Notes: generated by a model from the sequence alone, not told the origin. A DNA stretch of 64,000 bases from Massilia sp. IC2-278 (GCF_020708045.1 NZ_JAJFES010000001.1:248001-312000), one strand, 5' to 3'; shown: positions 31,806 through 41,032, counted from the first letter of the stretch. Translations and numbers: made by a program.

Positions 31806-33314
31806 TTATTTCAGCACAATGCCCGTGAACGCGATGGGCTGGGCAATGAACATCGTTGCGCAGTTCAAGGTCGGGTACTCGTAGTCGAAGGCGATCTGGC
31901 CGCTGCTGCTGATTGCGCGCAGCTTGCTGCGCGTGCGGCCTGCCGTCGCCGCGTACCCGATCAGGTAGTTGCCGGGCGTGGTTTCATAGGTGCTGGAACA
32001 GATGTCCGAATAGATCGGCGGCTCGGGAGCGTAGGTCCAGACCTCGGCAGCGGTGCGCTTCTTCTCGTCGATTGCGTAGCGCGAGGGTGTGCTGAAGTCG
32101 CGCGTGACCCCGGGTGCGGTGCCCGCCGGCTGGTTCAGGCTGCCCAGACCGTTATTGAAGAGCAGCAGTTCGCCGTTCGGGGTGACCGACAGCGTATGCT
32201 GGCCGATCGGCGCCTTGCCCGAGGTGAGTTCGAGCGCCAGTGCGCGCAGCGAGGGATAATCGACGTACCAGTGCTTGGTGGTGTCGCCGAACAGCCACTT
32301 GATCTTGCCTGTCTGGTAGTCGAGCTTGACGACGAAGTTTTCGCGGCTGGAAATCAGCAGCGAATCGTCGGCCGCCACGTAGATGGCGGAATTCATGTGG
32401 AACCAGTCGGTACCGTCGCGCACGAAGTTCGACGGATCGTCGCCGCCGGCTTGCATCGCTTCGCGGAAGATCGGTCCGAGGTCCCATTCCTTCAGGATGG
32501 CGCCGTCGGTGCCGATTTCGGCCAGGATCGACTCGATCTTCGGCACCCCGCCATCGTTCGCGTCGAGTTCAGCCAGCAAGCCCTTCTTGCCGGCCGACAG
32601 GTCGTGGTGGAAGTTGGTATAGCGCGTAGAGGCGAGCGGAACGTTGGTAAAGGCGCCGGTCAGGTCGAAGCGGCGCAGTTCCGGCGCGGCGGCGTTGCCG
32701 ACATAAAAGGCGTCGCCGCTGAACCAGGTCGAGGGCGAGGAGTAGGGTTCGGCGCCCAGCCAGCGGAAATTGCCATCGGTGTCGAGCACGACAGGCGCAT
32801 GGTCGCTGCTCTTGATGAGCATGTAGTCGAAGCCGGGCGCCGCCGCGGCGCTGCGCGCGGTCCTGACGTCGGGCGTGTTGTAGACTGCGGCCTGCCCTGT
32901 ATACGCCGGCGTGGACACGCTCACCTGCTCGTCGTCGGTCGACTTGTCCTCGAACGCCGCGCTGACCGTGACGCCGTTGGCATACCCAGCATACAGCCCG
33001 AACACCGGAATGACCAGGCGCCGGTCGGCCGCGCGCCAGGCGCCGGTGCGCTCGATCCAGGCGCGGGTGAAGGTGGTGCTCATCGGCTTCGAAAAGGTGC
33101 CGGGCCGGGCGGCGATGGTGTACGACACGCTCGACAGGTGGGAAAAGTCGTCGAGCGAGAGGGTCAGGTTGGCGACGAAGGGCGTGGGGCCCGGCGCCTG
33201 GCCGACCACCTGCAGGCGCGCCTCCTCGGCCTGGGAGTCGTCGTCGGAATGGCTGCAGGCTGCCAGCAGCAGGCAGGGTGAAACGAGCAATACGGTACGC
33301 AATGCGGTCTTCAT
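31806..33314 (-). CDS. Arylsulfotransferase (ASST)-like lipoprotein
   Basis: The 502-residue protein has a lipoprotein signal with lipobox LLAAC (Cys at about 20) and a beta-propeller-like body with motifs typical of arylsulfate sulfotransferases: TNFHHDL, GTDWFHMNSAIY, LLISSRENFVVKLDYQTGKIKWLFGD and GQHTLSVTPNGELLLFNNG. The conserved His and Arg residues in these blocks match the PAPS-independent ASST active site as I know it. The substrate is unknown. It is convergent with tssG and divergent from copA. No DsbA/DsbB-like partner is adjacent. Confidence 0.85.
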   Translation of the reverse strand: MKTALRTVLLVSPCLLLAACSHSDDDSQAEEARLQVVGQAPGPTPFVANLTLSLDDFSHLSSVSYTIAARPGTFSKPMSTTFTRAWIERTGAWRAADRRLVIPVFGLYAGYANGVTVSAAFEDKSTDDEQVSVSTPAYTGQAAVYNTPDVRTARSAAAAPGFDYMLIKSSDHAPVVLDTDGNFRWLGAEPYSSPSTWFSGDAFYVGNAAAPELRRFDLTGAFTNVPLASTRYTNFHHDLSAGKKGLLAELDANDGGVPKIESILAEIGTDGAILKEWDLGPIFREAMQAGGDDPSNFVRDGTDWFHMNSAIYVAADDSLLISSRENFVVKLDYQTGKIKWLFGDTTKHWYVDYPSLRALALELTSGKAPIGQHTLSVTPNGELLLFNNGLGSLNQPAGTAPGVTRDFSTPSRYAIDEKKRTAAEVWTYAPEPPIYSDICSSTYETTPGNYLIGYAATAGRTRSKLRAISSSGQIAFDYEYPTLNCATMFIAQPIAFTGIVLK

Positions 33315-33441
33315 GCATCCTCCAGGAAATGGGATACTGACGAGTTACAGCTTCGACGCCGCCTCTGCCGTAAAGTTCTGGCAGAACGGCGATGCCACCG
33401 ACCGGCTCAATCGTCTTCGCCATGCTGCCCGGCAGCGGCGC

Positions 33442-33472
33442 TTGACCTTCCCACGATGGGAAGCAATATGCT
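33442..33472 (+). promoter_or_regulatory. CueR-type operator-promoter of copA
   Basis: -35 TTGACC and -10 TATGCT with a 19-bp spacer containing TTCCC-ACGAT-GGGAA. It begins 55 bp upstream of the copA start and shares the dyad and -10 of the cueR promoter (5572-5602), supporting control by the CueR encoded in this window. Confidence 0.85.
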
Positions 33473-33496
33473 GTGGGTATCGGAAGGAGATGAACC

Positions 33497-35992
33497 ATGA
33501 ACAACAGCCTCGAACAGCATGCCAAGCCCGGCGCGGCAAGCTTTGATATTTCCGGTATGACATGCGCATCCTGCGTGGCGCGTGTGGAGAAGGCGCTACG
33601 CGCAGTGCCCGGGGTGGAAGAGGCCAGCGTCAACCTGGCCCTCGAGCGCGCCAGCGTGCGCGGCGCGGCGGACAGCGCCGCCATCGTCGAGGCCGTGCGC
33701 AGGGCCGGCTACGAGGCCGCTGCGATCGAGGCCGCGCCGCTGCACACCTCCGCGCCTGCGCGCGCCCTGCCGGCCTGGTGGCCGGTGGCCGCCGCCGCGC
33801 TGCTGAGCGCGCCGCTGATGCTGCCGATGCTCGGCCAGCTGGCCGGCGCCGATTGGACGCTGCCGGGCTGGCTGCAATGGCTGCTGGCCACCCCGGTGCA
33901 GTTCTGGCTCGGCGCGCGCTTCTACCGCGCCGGCTGGAAGGCGCTGCGCGCCGGCGCCGGCAACATGGACCTGCTGGTCGCGCTCGGCACCAGCGCCGCC
34001 TACGGCCTGTCGGTCTACCTGCTGCTGGCAGGCGGGCACGGCGCCGTCCACCTGTATTTCGAATCCTCGGCGGTCGTCATCACTCTGGTCCTGCTCGGCA
34101 AGTGGCTGGAAGCGCGCGCCCGGCGCCAGACCCTGGAAGCGATCGGCGCGCTGGAATCGCTGCGCGCCACCGAGGCCCTGGTGCGGCGCGGCGGCCAGGA
34201 CAGCCTGATCGACGCCAGCGCGCTAGGCGTCGGCGACCTGCTGGTGGTACGGCCGGGCGAGCGCGTCGCCGCCGACGGCGTGGTGGAAGAGGGCAGCAGC
34301 CACCTCGACGAATCGCTGCTCACCGGCGAGAGCCTGCCGCTGGCCAAGGGGCCGGGCCAGCGCGTCACCGGCGGCGCCGTGAACGGTGAAGGCCTGCTGC
34401 TGGTGCGCGTGACGGCGGTCGGCGTGGCGACCCTGCTGTCACAGATCATCCGCCAGGTGGAAGACGCGCAGGCGGTCAAGGCGCCGGTCCAGCGCCTGGT
34501 CGACCGCGTCAGCGCGGTGTTCGTGCCGGCCGTGCTGATGATTTCCGCGCTCACCTTTGTCGGCTGGTGGCTGGCCACCGGCGACTGGCAGGGCGCGCTG
34601 CTGAACGCAGTGGCGGTACAGGTGATCGCCTGCCCCTGCGCGCTGGGTCTGGCGACGCCGACCGCGATCATGGTCGGCACCGGCGTGGCGGCGCGCCACG
34701 GCATCCTGATCCGCGACGCCGAGGCGCTGGAAACCGCGCACGCGGTCGATACCGTGGTGTTCGACAAGACCGGCACCCTGACCGAGGGCCGGCCGGTCGT
34801 TGCCGCGATCGAGAGCGGGCAGCCCGAACTGGTGCTGGCGCTGGCGGCCGCCGTGCAGCAGACCAGCAGCCATCCGCTGGCGCACGCCGTGGGCGAACTG
34901 GCACGGCAGCGCGGCCTGGTCCTGCAGCCGGCCGGCACGGCCCAGGCCCTGCCGGGGCGCGGCGTGCAGGCGAGCGTGGACGGCATGCGCGTCTTGCTGG
35001 GCAACGCACGCCTGGCCGGGGAACTCGGCGCCGCGCTTGGGCCGTGGCAGGAGGCGGCGGCGCGCCACGAAGCCAAAGGCCGCACCGTATCCTGGCTGCT
35101 GCGCGAGCAAGGCGGCCAGCCTGAGGTGCTGGGCCTGCTCGCCTTTGGCGACCGCGTGCGCGCCACGGCGCCGGCCGCGGTGGCGCGCCTGCAGGCGATG
35201 GGTGTGCGCACCAGCATGCTGACCGGCGATAACCAGGGCGCGGCGCGCGCGGTGGCGGCGGCGGTCGGCATCGAGGAGTTCGCTGCCGGGGTCCTGCCGG
35301 GCGAAAAGGCCGAGCACGTACAGCGCGCGCTCGCGGCCGGGCGCAGGGTGGCGATGGTCGGCGACGGCATCAACGATGCGCCGGCCCTGGCCGCGGCGGG
35401 CGTCGGCATCGCCATGGCCGGCGGCACCGACGTCGCCATGCATACCGCCGGCATCACGCTGATGCGCGCCGATCCGGCCCTGGTGGCGGACGCCATCGCG
35501 GTGTCGCAGCGCACCTACCGCAAGATCCGCCAGAACCTGGGCTGGGCCTTTGCCTACAACGTGGTCGGTATTCCGCTGGCCGCCTTCGGCCTGCTGAACC
35601 CGATGCTGGCCGGCGCCGCCATGGCGCTCAGCTCGGTGAGCGTGGTCAGCAATGCGCTGCTGCTGCGGCGCTGGCAGCCGGCCGCGCCGCATCGGGCGGC
35701 GCCTGCACCATCGGGCATGCATCCCGTAAGCATGCCATCATCAACGGGCGGGACCAGCCTGCCCCCATCGAAAGGAGAACACACCATGTACGAACTGACT
35801 GTCGAAGGCATGAGCTGCGGCCATTGCGTGGGCCGCGTGACTAAAACGGTGCAGGGCATCGACGCCGCCGCCAAAGTCGAGATCGACCTGCCGACGGGGA
35901 AGGTGAAAATCGACAGCAACGCCGACCTGGACCGGATTGCGGCGGCGATCGACGACGCCGGCTATCCGGTGACGGCGCGCGCGGCGGCCTGA
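33497..35992 (+). CDS. copA: Copper-translocating P-type ATPase with in-frame C-terminal CopZ-like domain
   Basis: CopA pumps Cu(I) from the cytoplasm at the cost of ATP. The 831-residue frame has an N-terminal HMA domain (GMTCASC, Cys 23/26), six to eight membrane helices, TGES in the actuator domain, the ion-binding CPC (379-381), DKTGT with Asp 423 phosphorylated in the cycle, the HP motif SSHPLAHAV, and [10 protein letters not shown]. After the last helix a proline-rich linker (about 728-763) leads in-frame to a second HMA domain with GMSCGHC (Cys 774/777). A ribosome site and ATG inside the frame (35786) suggest that domain is also made alone. The ATG at 33497 is preceded by AAGGAG. CueR-type promoter upstream. 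Confidence 0.93.
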   Translation: MNNSLEQHAKPGAASFDISGMTCASCVARVEKALRAVPGVEEASVNLALERASVRGAADSAAIVEAVRRAGYEAAAIEAAPLHTSAPARALPAWWPVAAAALLSAPLMLPMLGQLAGADWTLPGWLQWLLATPVQFWLGARFYRAGWKALRAGAGNMDLLVALGTSAAYGLSVYLLLAGGHGAVHLYFESSAVVITLVLLGKWLEARARRQTLEAIGALESLRATEALVRRGGQDSLIDASALGVGDLLVVRPGERVAADGVVEEGSSHLDESLLTGESLPLAKGPGQRVTGGAVNGEGLLLVRVTAVGVATLLSQIIRQVEDAQAVKAPVQRLVDRVSAVFVPAVLMISALTFVGWWLATGDWQGALLNAVAVQVIACPCALGLATPTAIMVGTGVAARHGILIRDAEALETAHAVDTVVFDKTGTLTEGRPVVAAIESGQPELVLALAAAVQQTSSHPLAHAVGELARQRGLVLQPAGTAQALPGRGVQASVDGMRVLLGNARLAGELGAALGPWQEAAARHEAKGRTVSWLLREQGGQPEVLGLLAFGDRVRATAPAAVARLQAMGVRTSMLTGDNQGAARAVAAAVGIEEFAAGVLPGEKAEHVQRALAAGRRVAMVGDGINDAPALAAAGVGIAMAGGTDVAMHTAGITLMRADPALVADAIAVSQRTYRKIRQNLGWAFAYNVVGIPLAAFGLLNPMLAGAAMALSSVSVVSNALLLRRWQPAAPHRAAPAPSGMHPVSMPSSTGGTSLPPSKGEHTMYELTVEGMSCGHCVGRVTKTVQGIDAAAKVEIDLPTGKVKIDSNADLDRIAAAIDDAGYPVTARAAA
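35786..35992 (+). CDS. CopZ-like copper chaperone from an internal start in copA
   Basis: AAAGGAG (35771-35777) sits 8 nt before an ATG that is in-frame with copA and opens a complete 68-residue HMA domain ([14 protein letters not shown]...). As a free protein it would carry Cu(I) to CopA, as CopZ does in other bacteria. A 7-bp inverted repeat (GGCATGC at 35714-35720, GCATGCC at 35730-35736) lies in the linker just upstream. No stop codon separates it from the ATPase, so the region yields either a fusion only or both products. If a sequencing error removed a stop codon, it would be a normal copA-copZ pair. Confidence 0.55.
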   Translation: MYELTVEGMSCGHCVGRVTKTVQGIDAAAKVEIDLPTGKVKIDSNADLDRIAAAIDDAGYPVTARAAA

Positions 35993-36003
35993 CGCGCCAG
36001 GAG

Positions 36004-36081
36004 ACGATCCCGGGCAGCATTCTCAGGCTGCGATCCCGGGCTGCGATCTTAGGCCGCAATCTCAGGCCGCAATCTCGGGCA
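36004..36081. repeat. 13-bp tandem repeat (six copies)
   Basis: Six adjacent units of the pattern GCRATCYCRGGCY fill 36004-36081 with no gaps, each differing at one to four positions. The array covers the stop codon and last codons of the minus-strand gene at 36062. Thirteen is not a multiple of three, so changes in copy number inside the coding part would alter that protein's C-terminus. Confidence 0.8.
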
Positions 36082-36910
36082 GCGACGTCAGTCCGCGCCC
36101 GATCTTTTCGCAATCCTCGGCCGTCGGCTTGCGGTCCTGGCTGATGCCCAGGCTGCCGGCGGTCCAGGCTTGTAGCCGCTGCTGCTCGTCGCGCACCACT
36201 GCGCTGGCGGCGGCGGCATCGCTGCGGCTGGAACGCGCCATCATCACCACGGCCGCCTGGTCGAGCGCCGGCTTGTGCGCCGCCTGCCATGCGCCGTAGG
36301 CATCCTGCACGCCTGGTCCGGCGGCGGGAAAGGCGCGCGCGCAGAACGACACGATCCCGCCGAGCAGGTCCTTGCGGGCCATGAGCCGCGTCAGGCGTTC
36401 TTCTTCGGCGGAGAGCGGCGCAGCGGGGACCACCGGCGCCGCAGGGGCGGGGACGGCTGCCTGTAGGTCGCGGTAGAAATCCTTCGGGTCTTTCGGGTTG
36501 GCCTGGATCTGCGCCACCTTGGCGAGGAAACCGCTGCTGTCCTCGAGCCTGCCGCCGACGGTCCCGATCGCCGTACCGCGCCGGAACACCATCTGCTCGG
36601 GCAGGCCGATCGGCTTGGTGAGCTTGCCGAAATCCGGAAACTTGTGCCACACCGGCCATTGCACGCGCACGTACCTGACCCTGGCATCGCGTGCCGGCGC
36701 GACGGCCTTGTCGAAGGCGCTGTCGGCGCCGATGCAGTAGCGGCACTTGGGGTCGGGCGAGGTGAACTGCACCACGACGGTGTCGTTCCTGGCCAGGAAG
36801 GCGGGCAGGTCCTGCATGCGCACTTCCTGCACGCGGGCAGCATGGGCGGGAAGGGCGGTAGCGCCCGCCAGGACAGCGGCAAGAATACATCCGGTACGAG
36901 AGAGGGTCAT
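36062..36910 (-). CDS. Exported thioredoxin-fold-like protein with CxxC motif
   Basis: A 282-residue product with a signal peptide (MTLSRTGCILAAVLAGATALPAHA) and a first domain resembling thioredoxin: RNDTVVVQFTSPDPKCRYCIGAD with a CRYC redox-type motif, then RYVRVQWP and QMVFRRGTAIGTVGG strands. The second half is helical and unfamiliar. Its place inside a copper region suggests disulfide or copper handling in the periplasm, but this is inference. The ATG at 36910 gives a clean signal peptide; a TTG at 36955 with GAAGGAAAGG upstream would add 15 residues. A dyad TCGACA-N7-TGTCGA overlaps 36928-36947. Confidence 0.65.
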   Translation of the reverse strand: MTLSRTGCILAAVLAGATALPAHAARVQEVRMQDLPAFLARNDTVVVQFTSPDPKCRYCIGADSAFDKAVAPARDARVRYVRVQWPVWHKFPDFGKLTKPIGLPEQMVFRRGTAIGTVGGRLEDSSGFLAKVAQIQANPKDPKDFYRDLQAAVPAPAAPVVPAAPLSAEEERLTRLMARKDLLGGIVSFCARAFPAAGPGVQDAYGAWQAAHKPALDQAAVVMMARSSRSDAAAASAVVRDEQQRLQAWTAGSLGISQDRKPTAEDCEKIGRGLTSLPEIAA

Positions 36911-36999
36911 GGAAAGAAAGGCTGGAAGTCGACAGTTCGATTGTCGATTATTCAAGCCTTTCCTTCAATGCGGCATGCATGGGTGCGCCGAAAAACGCC

Positions 37000-38391
37000 T
37001 CAATGCCCGTGCTGCTGCGGCTTGCGCGCCGATGCCGCGCCCTGCGCGGGAGCGGGCGCCGTGCCCGGCGCCTGCGCGGCCGGCGGCAGGTCGCCATGCC
37101 ACTCGCGCGCCACCGTGCCGGCCGGGTGCCTGTACCAGCCCGGGTCGCGGTAGTCGCCGCGCGCCAGCCCTTCGCGCACCTTCAGCACCGTGAACATCCC
37201 GCCCATTTCCAGGTTGCCGAAGGGACCGCGCCCGGTCATCATCGGCAGGGTGTTCTCCGGCAGCGGCATCTGCATGTCGCCCATCGAGCCGCCCTTGTCG
37301 CCCATCACCATGTAGCCGGGGATCAGGTCGTTGATCTTCTCGGCCACGCCGCGGTGATCGACGCCGATCAGGTTCGGCACCTCGTGGCCCATGGCGTTCA
37401 TGGTGTGGTGCGACTTGTGGCAATGGAAGGCCCAGTCGCCGGGATTGTCGGCCACGAACTCGATGGCGCGCATCTGGCCCACGGCGACGTCGACGCTCAC
37501 TTCCGGCCAGCGTGCTTCCGGCCGCACCCAGCCGCCGTCGGTGCCGGCCACCTCGAAGCGATGCCCGTGCAGATGGATCGGGTGGTTCGTCATGGTGAGA
37601 TTGCCGACGCGGATGCGCACCCGGTCGCCCAGGCGCGCCACCATCGAGTCGACGCCGGGGAAGACGCGGCTGTTCATGGTCCACAGATTAAAGTCGAGCA
37701 TGGTGTTGGTGCGCGGCGTGTAGCTGCCCGGCTCGATGTCGAAGGCGCCGAGCAGCATCACGTAGTCGCGCTCGACCGCATGCTGGCGCGGGTCCTTCGG
37801 ATGGGTGACCCAGGAGCCCATCATCCCCATCGCCATCTGCTGCATCTCGTCGGCGTGCGGGTGGTACATGAAGGTGCCGGCATGGCGCGCCACGAATTCG
37901 TAGACAAAGGTTTTACCTGGGGCGATGCCGGGCTGGGTCAGGCCGGTCACGCCATCCATCCCGCAAGGCAGGATCTGGCCGTGCCAGTGGATGCTGGTGT
38001 GCTCGGGGAGCTTGTTGGTGACGAAAATGCGCACCCGGTCGCCCTCGACCACCTCGATGGTCGGGCCCGGGCTCTGGCCGTTGTAGCCCCACAAATTGGC
38101 CTGCATGCCGGGGGCGAGTTCGCGCACCACGGGTTCGGCCACCAGGTGGAATTCCTTGACGCCGTCCTTCATGCGCCAGGGCAGGGACCAGCCGTTCAGG
38201 GTGACGACCGGGTTATAGGGGCGGCCGTTGGGCGGGGCCAGCGGGGCGGCGGTGGCGCCCGGCGCCGCTGCAGCGGCTTGGGTGTGCGCTGCGTACGGCG
38301 CTTCCGGCAGGCCGGCCGCGGCGGCGCGGCTGACCGCCGCGGCGCCGACCAGGGTGCCGGCGCCGCCGAGGAATGCTCTGCGGGTGGTCAT
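37000..38391 (-). CDS. Tat-exported multicopper oxidase
   Basis: The 463-residue protein starts with a twin-arginine signal (TTRRAFLGG) and shows all four copper-ligand motifs of multicopper oxidases: HWHG (135-138), HPHADEM (about 177), NHPIHLHGH and the C-terminal FHCHKSHHTMNAMGHE with the type 1 Cys. Probable role: oxidising Cu(I) to less toxic Cu(II) in the periplasm, or laccase-like activity. It ends the four-gene copper operon, overlapping the TolC-like gene by 4 bp. A His-rich ending (QPQQHGH) follows an Ala/Pro linker. Confidence 0.93.
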   Translation of the reverse strand: MTTRRAFLGGAGTLVGAAAVSRAAAAGLPEAPYAAHTQAAAAAPGATAAPLAPPNGRPYNPVVTLNGWSLPWRMKDGVKEFHLVAEPVVRELAPGMQANLWGYNGQSPGPTIEVVEGDRVRIFVTNKLPEHTSIHWHGQILPCGMDGVTGLTQPGIAPGKTFVYEFVARHAGTFMYHPHADEMQQMAMGMMGSWVTHPKDPRQHAVERDYVMLLGAFDIEPGSYTPRTNTMLDFNLWTMNSRVFPGVDSMVARLGDRVRIRVGNLTMTNHPIHLHGHRFEVAGTDGGWVRPEARWPEVSVDVAVGQMRAIEFVADNPGDWAFHCHKSHHTMNAMGHEVPNLIGVDHRGVAEKINDLIPGYMVMGDKGGSMGDMQMPLPENTLPMMTGRGPFGNLEMGGMFTVLKVREGLARGDYRDPGWYRHPAGTVAREWHGDLPPAAQAPGTAPAPAQGAASARKPQQHGH

Positions 38392-39776
38392 GGTGCGTGT
38401 TCCTTGTGTTCGTTGGTGGCGGCCTGCGGCGCGGGGCCGCCCAGGGCCAGCTGCAATGCCGCTTCCTGGATCCAGAATTCCTTCAGGGCCTCGATGGCGG
38501 CGTGCACGGCGCCGGCCTGTTCGCGCGCATCGAGCAGCAGCTCGAAGGGGCTGGCCAGCATGCCGTTGTAGCGCAGCAGGACTTCGGCGGAGATCTTCTT
38601 GCGCAGCGGGAGGACTTCGTCGCGGTAGTGGCGCGCCAGGTCCCAGCCGCCGCGGTAGGCCAGGTAGCGTTCGCGCGCCTCGCTGCGCGCATTGACCGCG
38701 GTCTCGGCCACGCGCCGCAGCGACTGCATGTAGAGCGCCTCGGCGCGCGCGCTGCGGGCGCCGCCCCAGTCGAACAGCGGCAGTTCCAGCGACACTTCGT
38801 AGCCGCGCGCGCGCGGTTCGCCGGTCTCGCTCTTGCGCTCCAGGCCGAGCTCGAACACGTTGACGAAGCGCGTGGTCCGGGTCAGGCCGAGGTTCGCCGC
38901 GGTGCTGGCCGCCTGCTGGCGCGCGGCCTGGACGTCGGCGCGGCGCTCCAGCGCAAGGCGCTCAGTCGCGCCGGACTCCAGTGGTGTAGCCGGCAGGTCG
39001 GGCAGGCGCTCCGGCAGCGTGAAGGCGGTTTGTTCGCCCCACAGGCCGAGCAGGCGCGCCAGGCGCTCGCGGCTGGCGATCAGCGCCTGCTCGGCGCGCA
39101 TGACGCCGGCGGCGGCTTCGGCATGGAACAGCTGTTCGCGCGCGCTGTCGAGGGCGCTGGCGTTGCCGGAGCGGGTCATGCGGCCGGTCAGCTCGGCGCT
39201 GGCTTCGGCGGCGGCGTTCACGCGCCGCGCGTAGTCCAGGCCCTGGCGCGCGGCCACCGCCTCGGCCCAGGCGCGCCGGGTCTCGAAGGCGTGGCGCTCG
39301 ATGGCGGCGCCCACGCTCAGGATCGCCTGGTCGAAGCGCGCCTGTTCCAGCCGCCGCGACAGGGGCAGGGTCAGCGCCTGCACCAGGTTGACGGTGAGCG
39401 AGCGTTCGATCTCGACCGAGCCGCCGCCGGCGCTGCGCTTGAAGCCGAAGCCCGGGTTCTGCAGGCGCGCGGCCTGGGCCAGGTCGGCCTGGGCGATGCC
39501 GGCGTCCCAGTAGCTGGCCTGCAGGCCGGGATGGTTCAGCAGGGCGATGCGCACCGCGTCTTCACGGCCCAGCGGCTGCGCCAGCAGGGCGCGCACGGTG
39601 TCGGCGACCGCGCGTTCGTCGGCCTCGGTGCGTACCAGCTTCGCTTCGGCGCCGGTGCGCGCGCGGGCCGCGTCGGCGACGGCAGCGAACCCGCCATCCT
39701 GCGCCACGCCGACACAGCCCGCCAGCAGTGCGGCGGCGCCGGCCAGGGCGCCGCGTGTCACGAGGGCGGCTGGCAT
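38388..39776 (-). CDS. TolC-family outer-membrane lipoprotein
   Basis: The 462-residue protein has a lipoprotein signal (ALLAGC) and two long helical repeats of the TolC/OEP fold (REDAVRIALLNHPGLQASYWDAGIAQADLAQAARLQNPGF; later LERRADVQAARQQAASTAANLGLTRTTRFVN and YEVSLELPLFDWGGARSARAEALYMQ). Such proteins form outer-membrane exit ducts. No CusB- or CusA-like partner is in the window, so it may be part of a pump encoded elsewhere or act with the multicopper oxidase, as CopB-type proteins do. It overlaps both neighbours by 1-4 bp. Confidence 0.88.
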   Translation of the reverse strand: MPAALVTRGALAGAAALLAGCVGVAQDGGFAAVADAARARTGAEAKLVRTEADERAVADTVRALLAQPLGREDAVRIALLNHPGLQASYWDAGIAQADLAQAARLQNPGFGFKRSAGGGSVEIERSLTVNLVQALTLPLSRRLEQARFDQAILSVGAAIERHAFETRRAWAEAVAARQGLDYARRVNAAAEASAELTGRMTRSGNASALDSAREQLFHAEAAAGVMRAEQALIASRERLARLLGLWGEQTAFTLPERLPDLPATPLESGATERLALERRADVQAARQQAASTAANLGLTRTTRFVNVFELGLERKSETGEPRARGYEVSLELPLFDWGGARSARAEALYMQSLRRVAETAVNARSEARERYLAYRGGWDLARHYRDEVLPLRKKISAEVLLRYNGMLASPFELLLDAREQAGAVHAAIEALKEFWIQEAALQLALGGPAPQAATNEHKEHAP

Positions 39777-40399
39777 CAGTGCTGCCCCTCGTGCCGGTGC
39801 GCCGGCGCGGCCGGACGGTGGCCGGCGTGCGGGTCGGCAGGTGCGGGCGCAGGCTTGGCGTGGCCGGCATGCGGGTCGGACGGTGCAGCAGCCGGCATGG
39901 TGTGGCCCGCATGCGGGGCGGCTGGTGCGGGAGCCGGCATGGCATGGCCGGCATGCGGATCGGCCGGTGCCGCAGCCGGCATGGCGTGCCCGGCGTGTGG
40001 GTCGGCCGGTGCGGGAGCCGGCATAGTGTGGCCCGCATGCGGGGCGGCTGGTGAGGGAGCCGGCATGGCATGGCCGGCATGCGGGGCGGCTGGTGCGGGA
40101 GCCGGCATGGCGTGCCCGGCGTGCGGATCGGCGCCGGGCGCCGCGTGGCCGTGGCCCGGCGTGGCGGCGACGATGCGGTTCTGCTCCTTCCAGGCCTGGT
40201 CGGGGGTGGCCGGTTCGGCGGGGCGCGGCAGGTAGGCGGCGCCGGTCTGGTAGCGCGTCGGCGGCACCGGCGCGTTCGGGTCGGCGGCGGGCATGCTGGC
40301 GGCGTGGGCGGCGGCCGTGGCCAGCAGGCCGGCCGTCAGGAAAGTCAGGGATGCGCGGGACGGCGCGATGCGCGCGACGCGCGAAATGGCGGATGGCAT
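39776..40399 (-). CDS. Exported His/Met-rich repeat protein, probable periplasmic copper binder
   Basis: A 207-residue product with a signal peptide ending near AHAA. From residue 91 it consists of seven full 14-residue repeats [DA]PHAGH[ATK]MPA[PA][AS]P plus a partial eighth, then a His-rich end (HRHEGQH). Each repeat offers His-X2-His-X-Met, a thioether/imidazole set suited to Cu(I)/Cu(II). Between a copper oxidase operon and a second His/Met-rich protein, a copper-buffering role is likely, comparable in idea to PcoE or CopC-like sponges but without clear homology. The stop codon overlaps the start of the TolC-like gene by one base. Confidence 0.8.
   Translation of the reverse strand: MPSAISRVARIAPSRASLTFLTAGLLATAAAHAASMPAADPNAPVPPTRYQTGAAYLPRPAEPATPDQAWKEQNRIVAATPGHGHAAPGADPHAGHAMPAPAPAAPHAGHAMPAPSPAAPHAGHTMPAPAPADPHAGHAMPAAAPADPHAGHAMPAPAPAAPHAGHTMPAAAPSDPHAGHAKPAPAPADPHAGHRPAAPAHRHEGQH
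39836..40129 (-). repeat. 42-bp tandem repeat inside the HAGH-repeat gene
   Basis: Seven copies of a 42-bp unit encode residues 91-188. Third-position and Asp/Ala, Ala/Thr and Pro/Ala differences distinguish units, showing an array that has expanded and drifted while keeping the metal-ligand codons. Confidence 0.85.
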
Positions 40400-40459
40400 G
40401 GAATCCTCTCTGGTTGCATACGACAGGGCCGCGCGGCAAGCGGCGCGGCGGGCGGCAAA

Positions 40460-40879
40460 TCAGGCGAGGACGAAGCGGGGAGGCCGTTCGGGCAGGGCGA
40501 GGTCGACCGAGGGCAGGAGTCCGGCCGAGAAGGGCGCCGCCAGGCGCGGCGGCGCATGCACCGGCAGGGCGAGGACGGGCGCCGGCACGATGGCCGCGCC
40601 GATCGAGCAGGCCGAGCAGGCACCGCACTTGGCGTTGCCGTGGTGCTGGGGCGAATGGTGGCCGTCGTCCGCATCCGCGGCCGGCATGGCGTGGTGTTCG
40701 CCGCCATGCATGCCGTGGTGCGCATGTTCCGCGCCCATGCCCGCCGGGGCGGGCGAAACCGGCGCCGGATGCCCCATGTTGCCCATCCCGCAGCCGAGCA
40801 TGGCCGCCGAGGCGAATCCCTGGAAGGGAACCGCCAGCAGGACCAGCCACAGGGTCAGGGTGCGCAAGAGGGTATTCAC
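40460..40879 (-). CDS. Small His/Met/Cys-rich exported protein (DUF2946-like)
   Basis: A 139-residue protein with a hydrophobic N-terminus (LLRTLTLWLVLLAVPFQGFASA), a His/Met-rich middle (GMGAEHAHHGMHGGEHHAMP) and a conserved-looking KCGACSACSIGAAI block. The pattern resembles short DUF2946-type proteins frequent next to copper genes; the function is not established. It is the first gene of the minus-strand copper operon, and its start is 153 bp from the divergent gene at 41033. Expression is probably copper-induced, but no CueR-type dyad was found upstream. Confidence 0.75.
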   Translation of the reverse strand: MNTLLRTLTLWLVLLAVPFQGFASAAMLGCGMGNMGHPAPVSPAPAGMGAEHAHHGMHGGEHHAMPAADADDGHHSPQHHGNAKCGACSACSIGAAIVPAPVLALPVHAPPRLAAPFSAGLLPSVDLALPERPPRFVLA

Positions 40880-40961
40880 GCGGCCATTCTAGCACGCTGT
40901 CCCGGCAATACGGCGGCAGGGCGGCAGTCCTTCGTCGCTGCCGCCTGCCCGTAAATCTTGA

Positions 40962-40990
40962 TTGTCAGCATAAATACCTGCTGATAAAAT
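40962..40990 (+). promoter_or_regulatory. Sigma-70 promoter of the gene at 41033
   Basis: TTGTCA and TAAAAT with a 17-bp spacer, 42 bp upstream of the ATG, within an AT-rich patch of an otherwise GC-rich region. Confidence 0.65.
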
Positions 40991-41032
40991 GTTGCCTGTT
41001 GGTTAATCACTGTTAAACAAAGGACCACACAG

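Noticed and set aside
36001..36090. Minisatellite as an origin iteron or regulator array
   Set aside because: Units overlap a coding end between convergent genes, with no AT-rich stretch, DnaA boxes or replication gene nearby.
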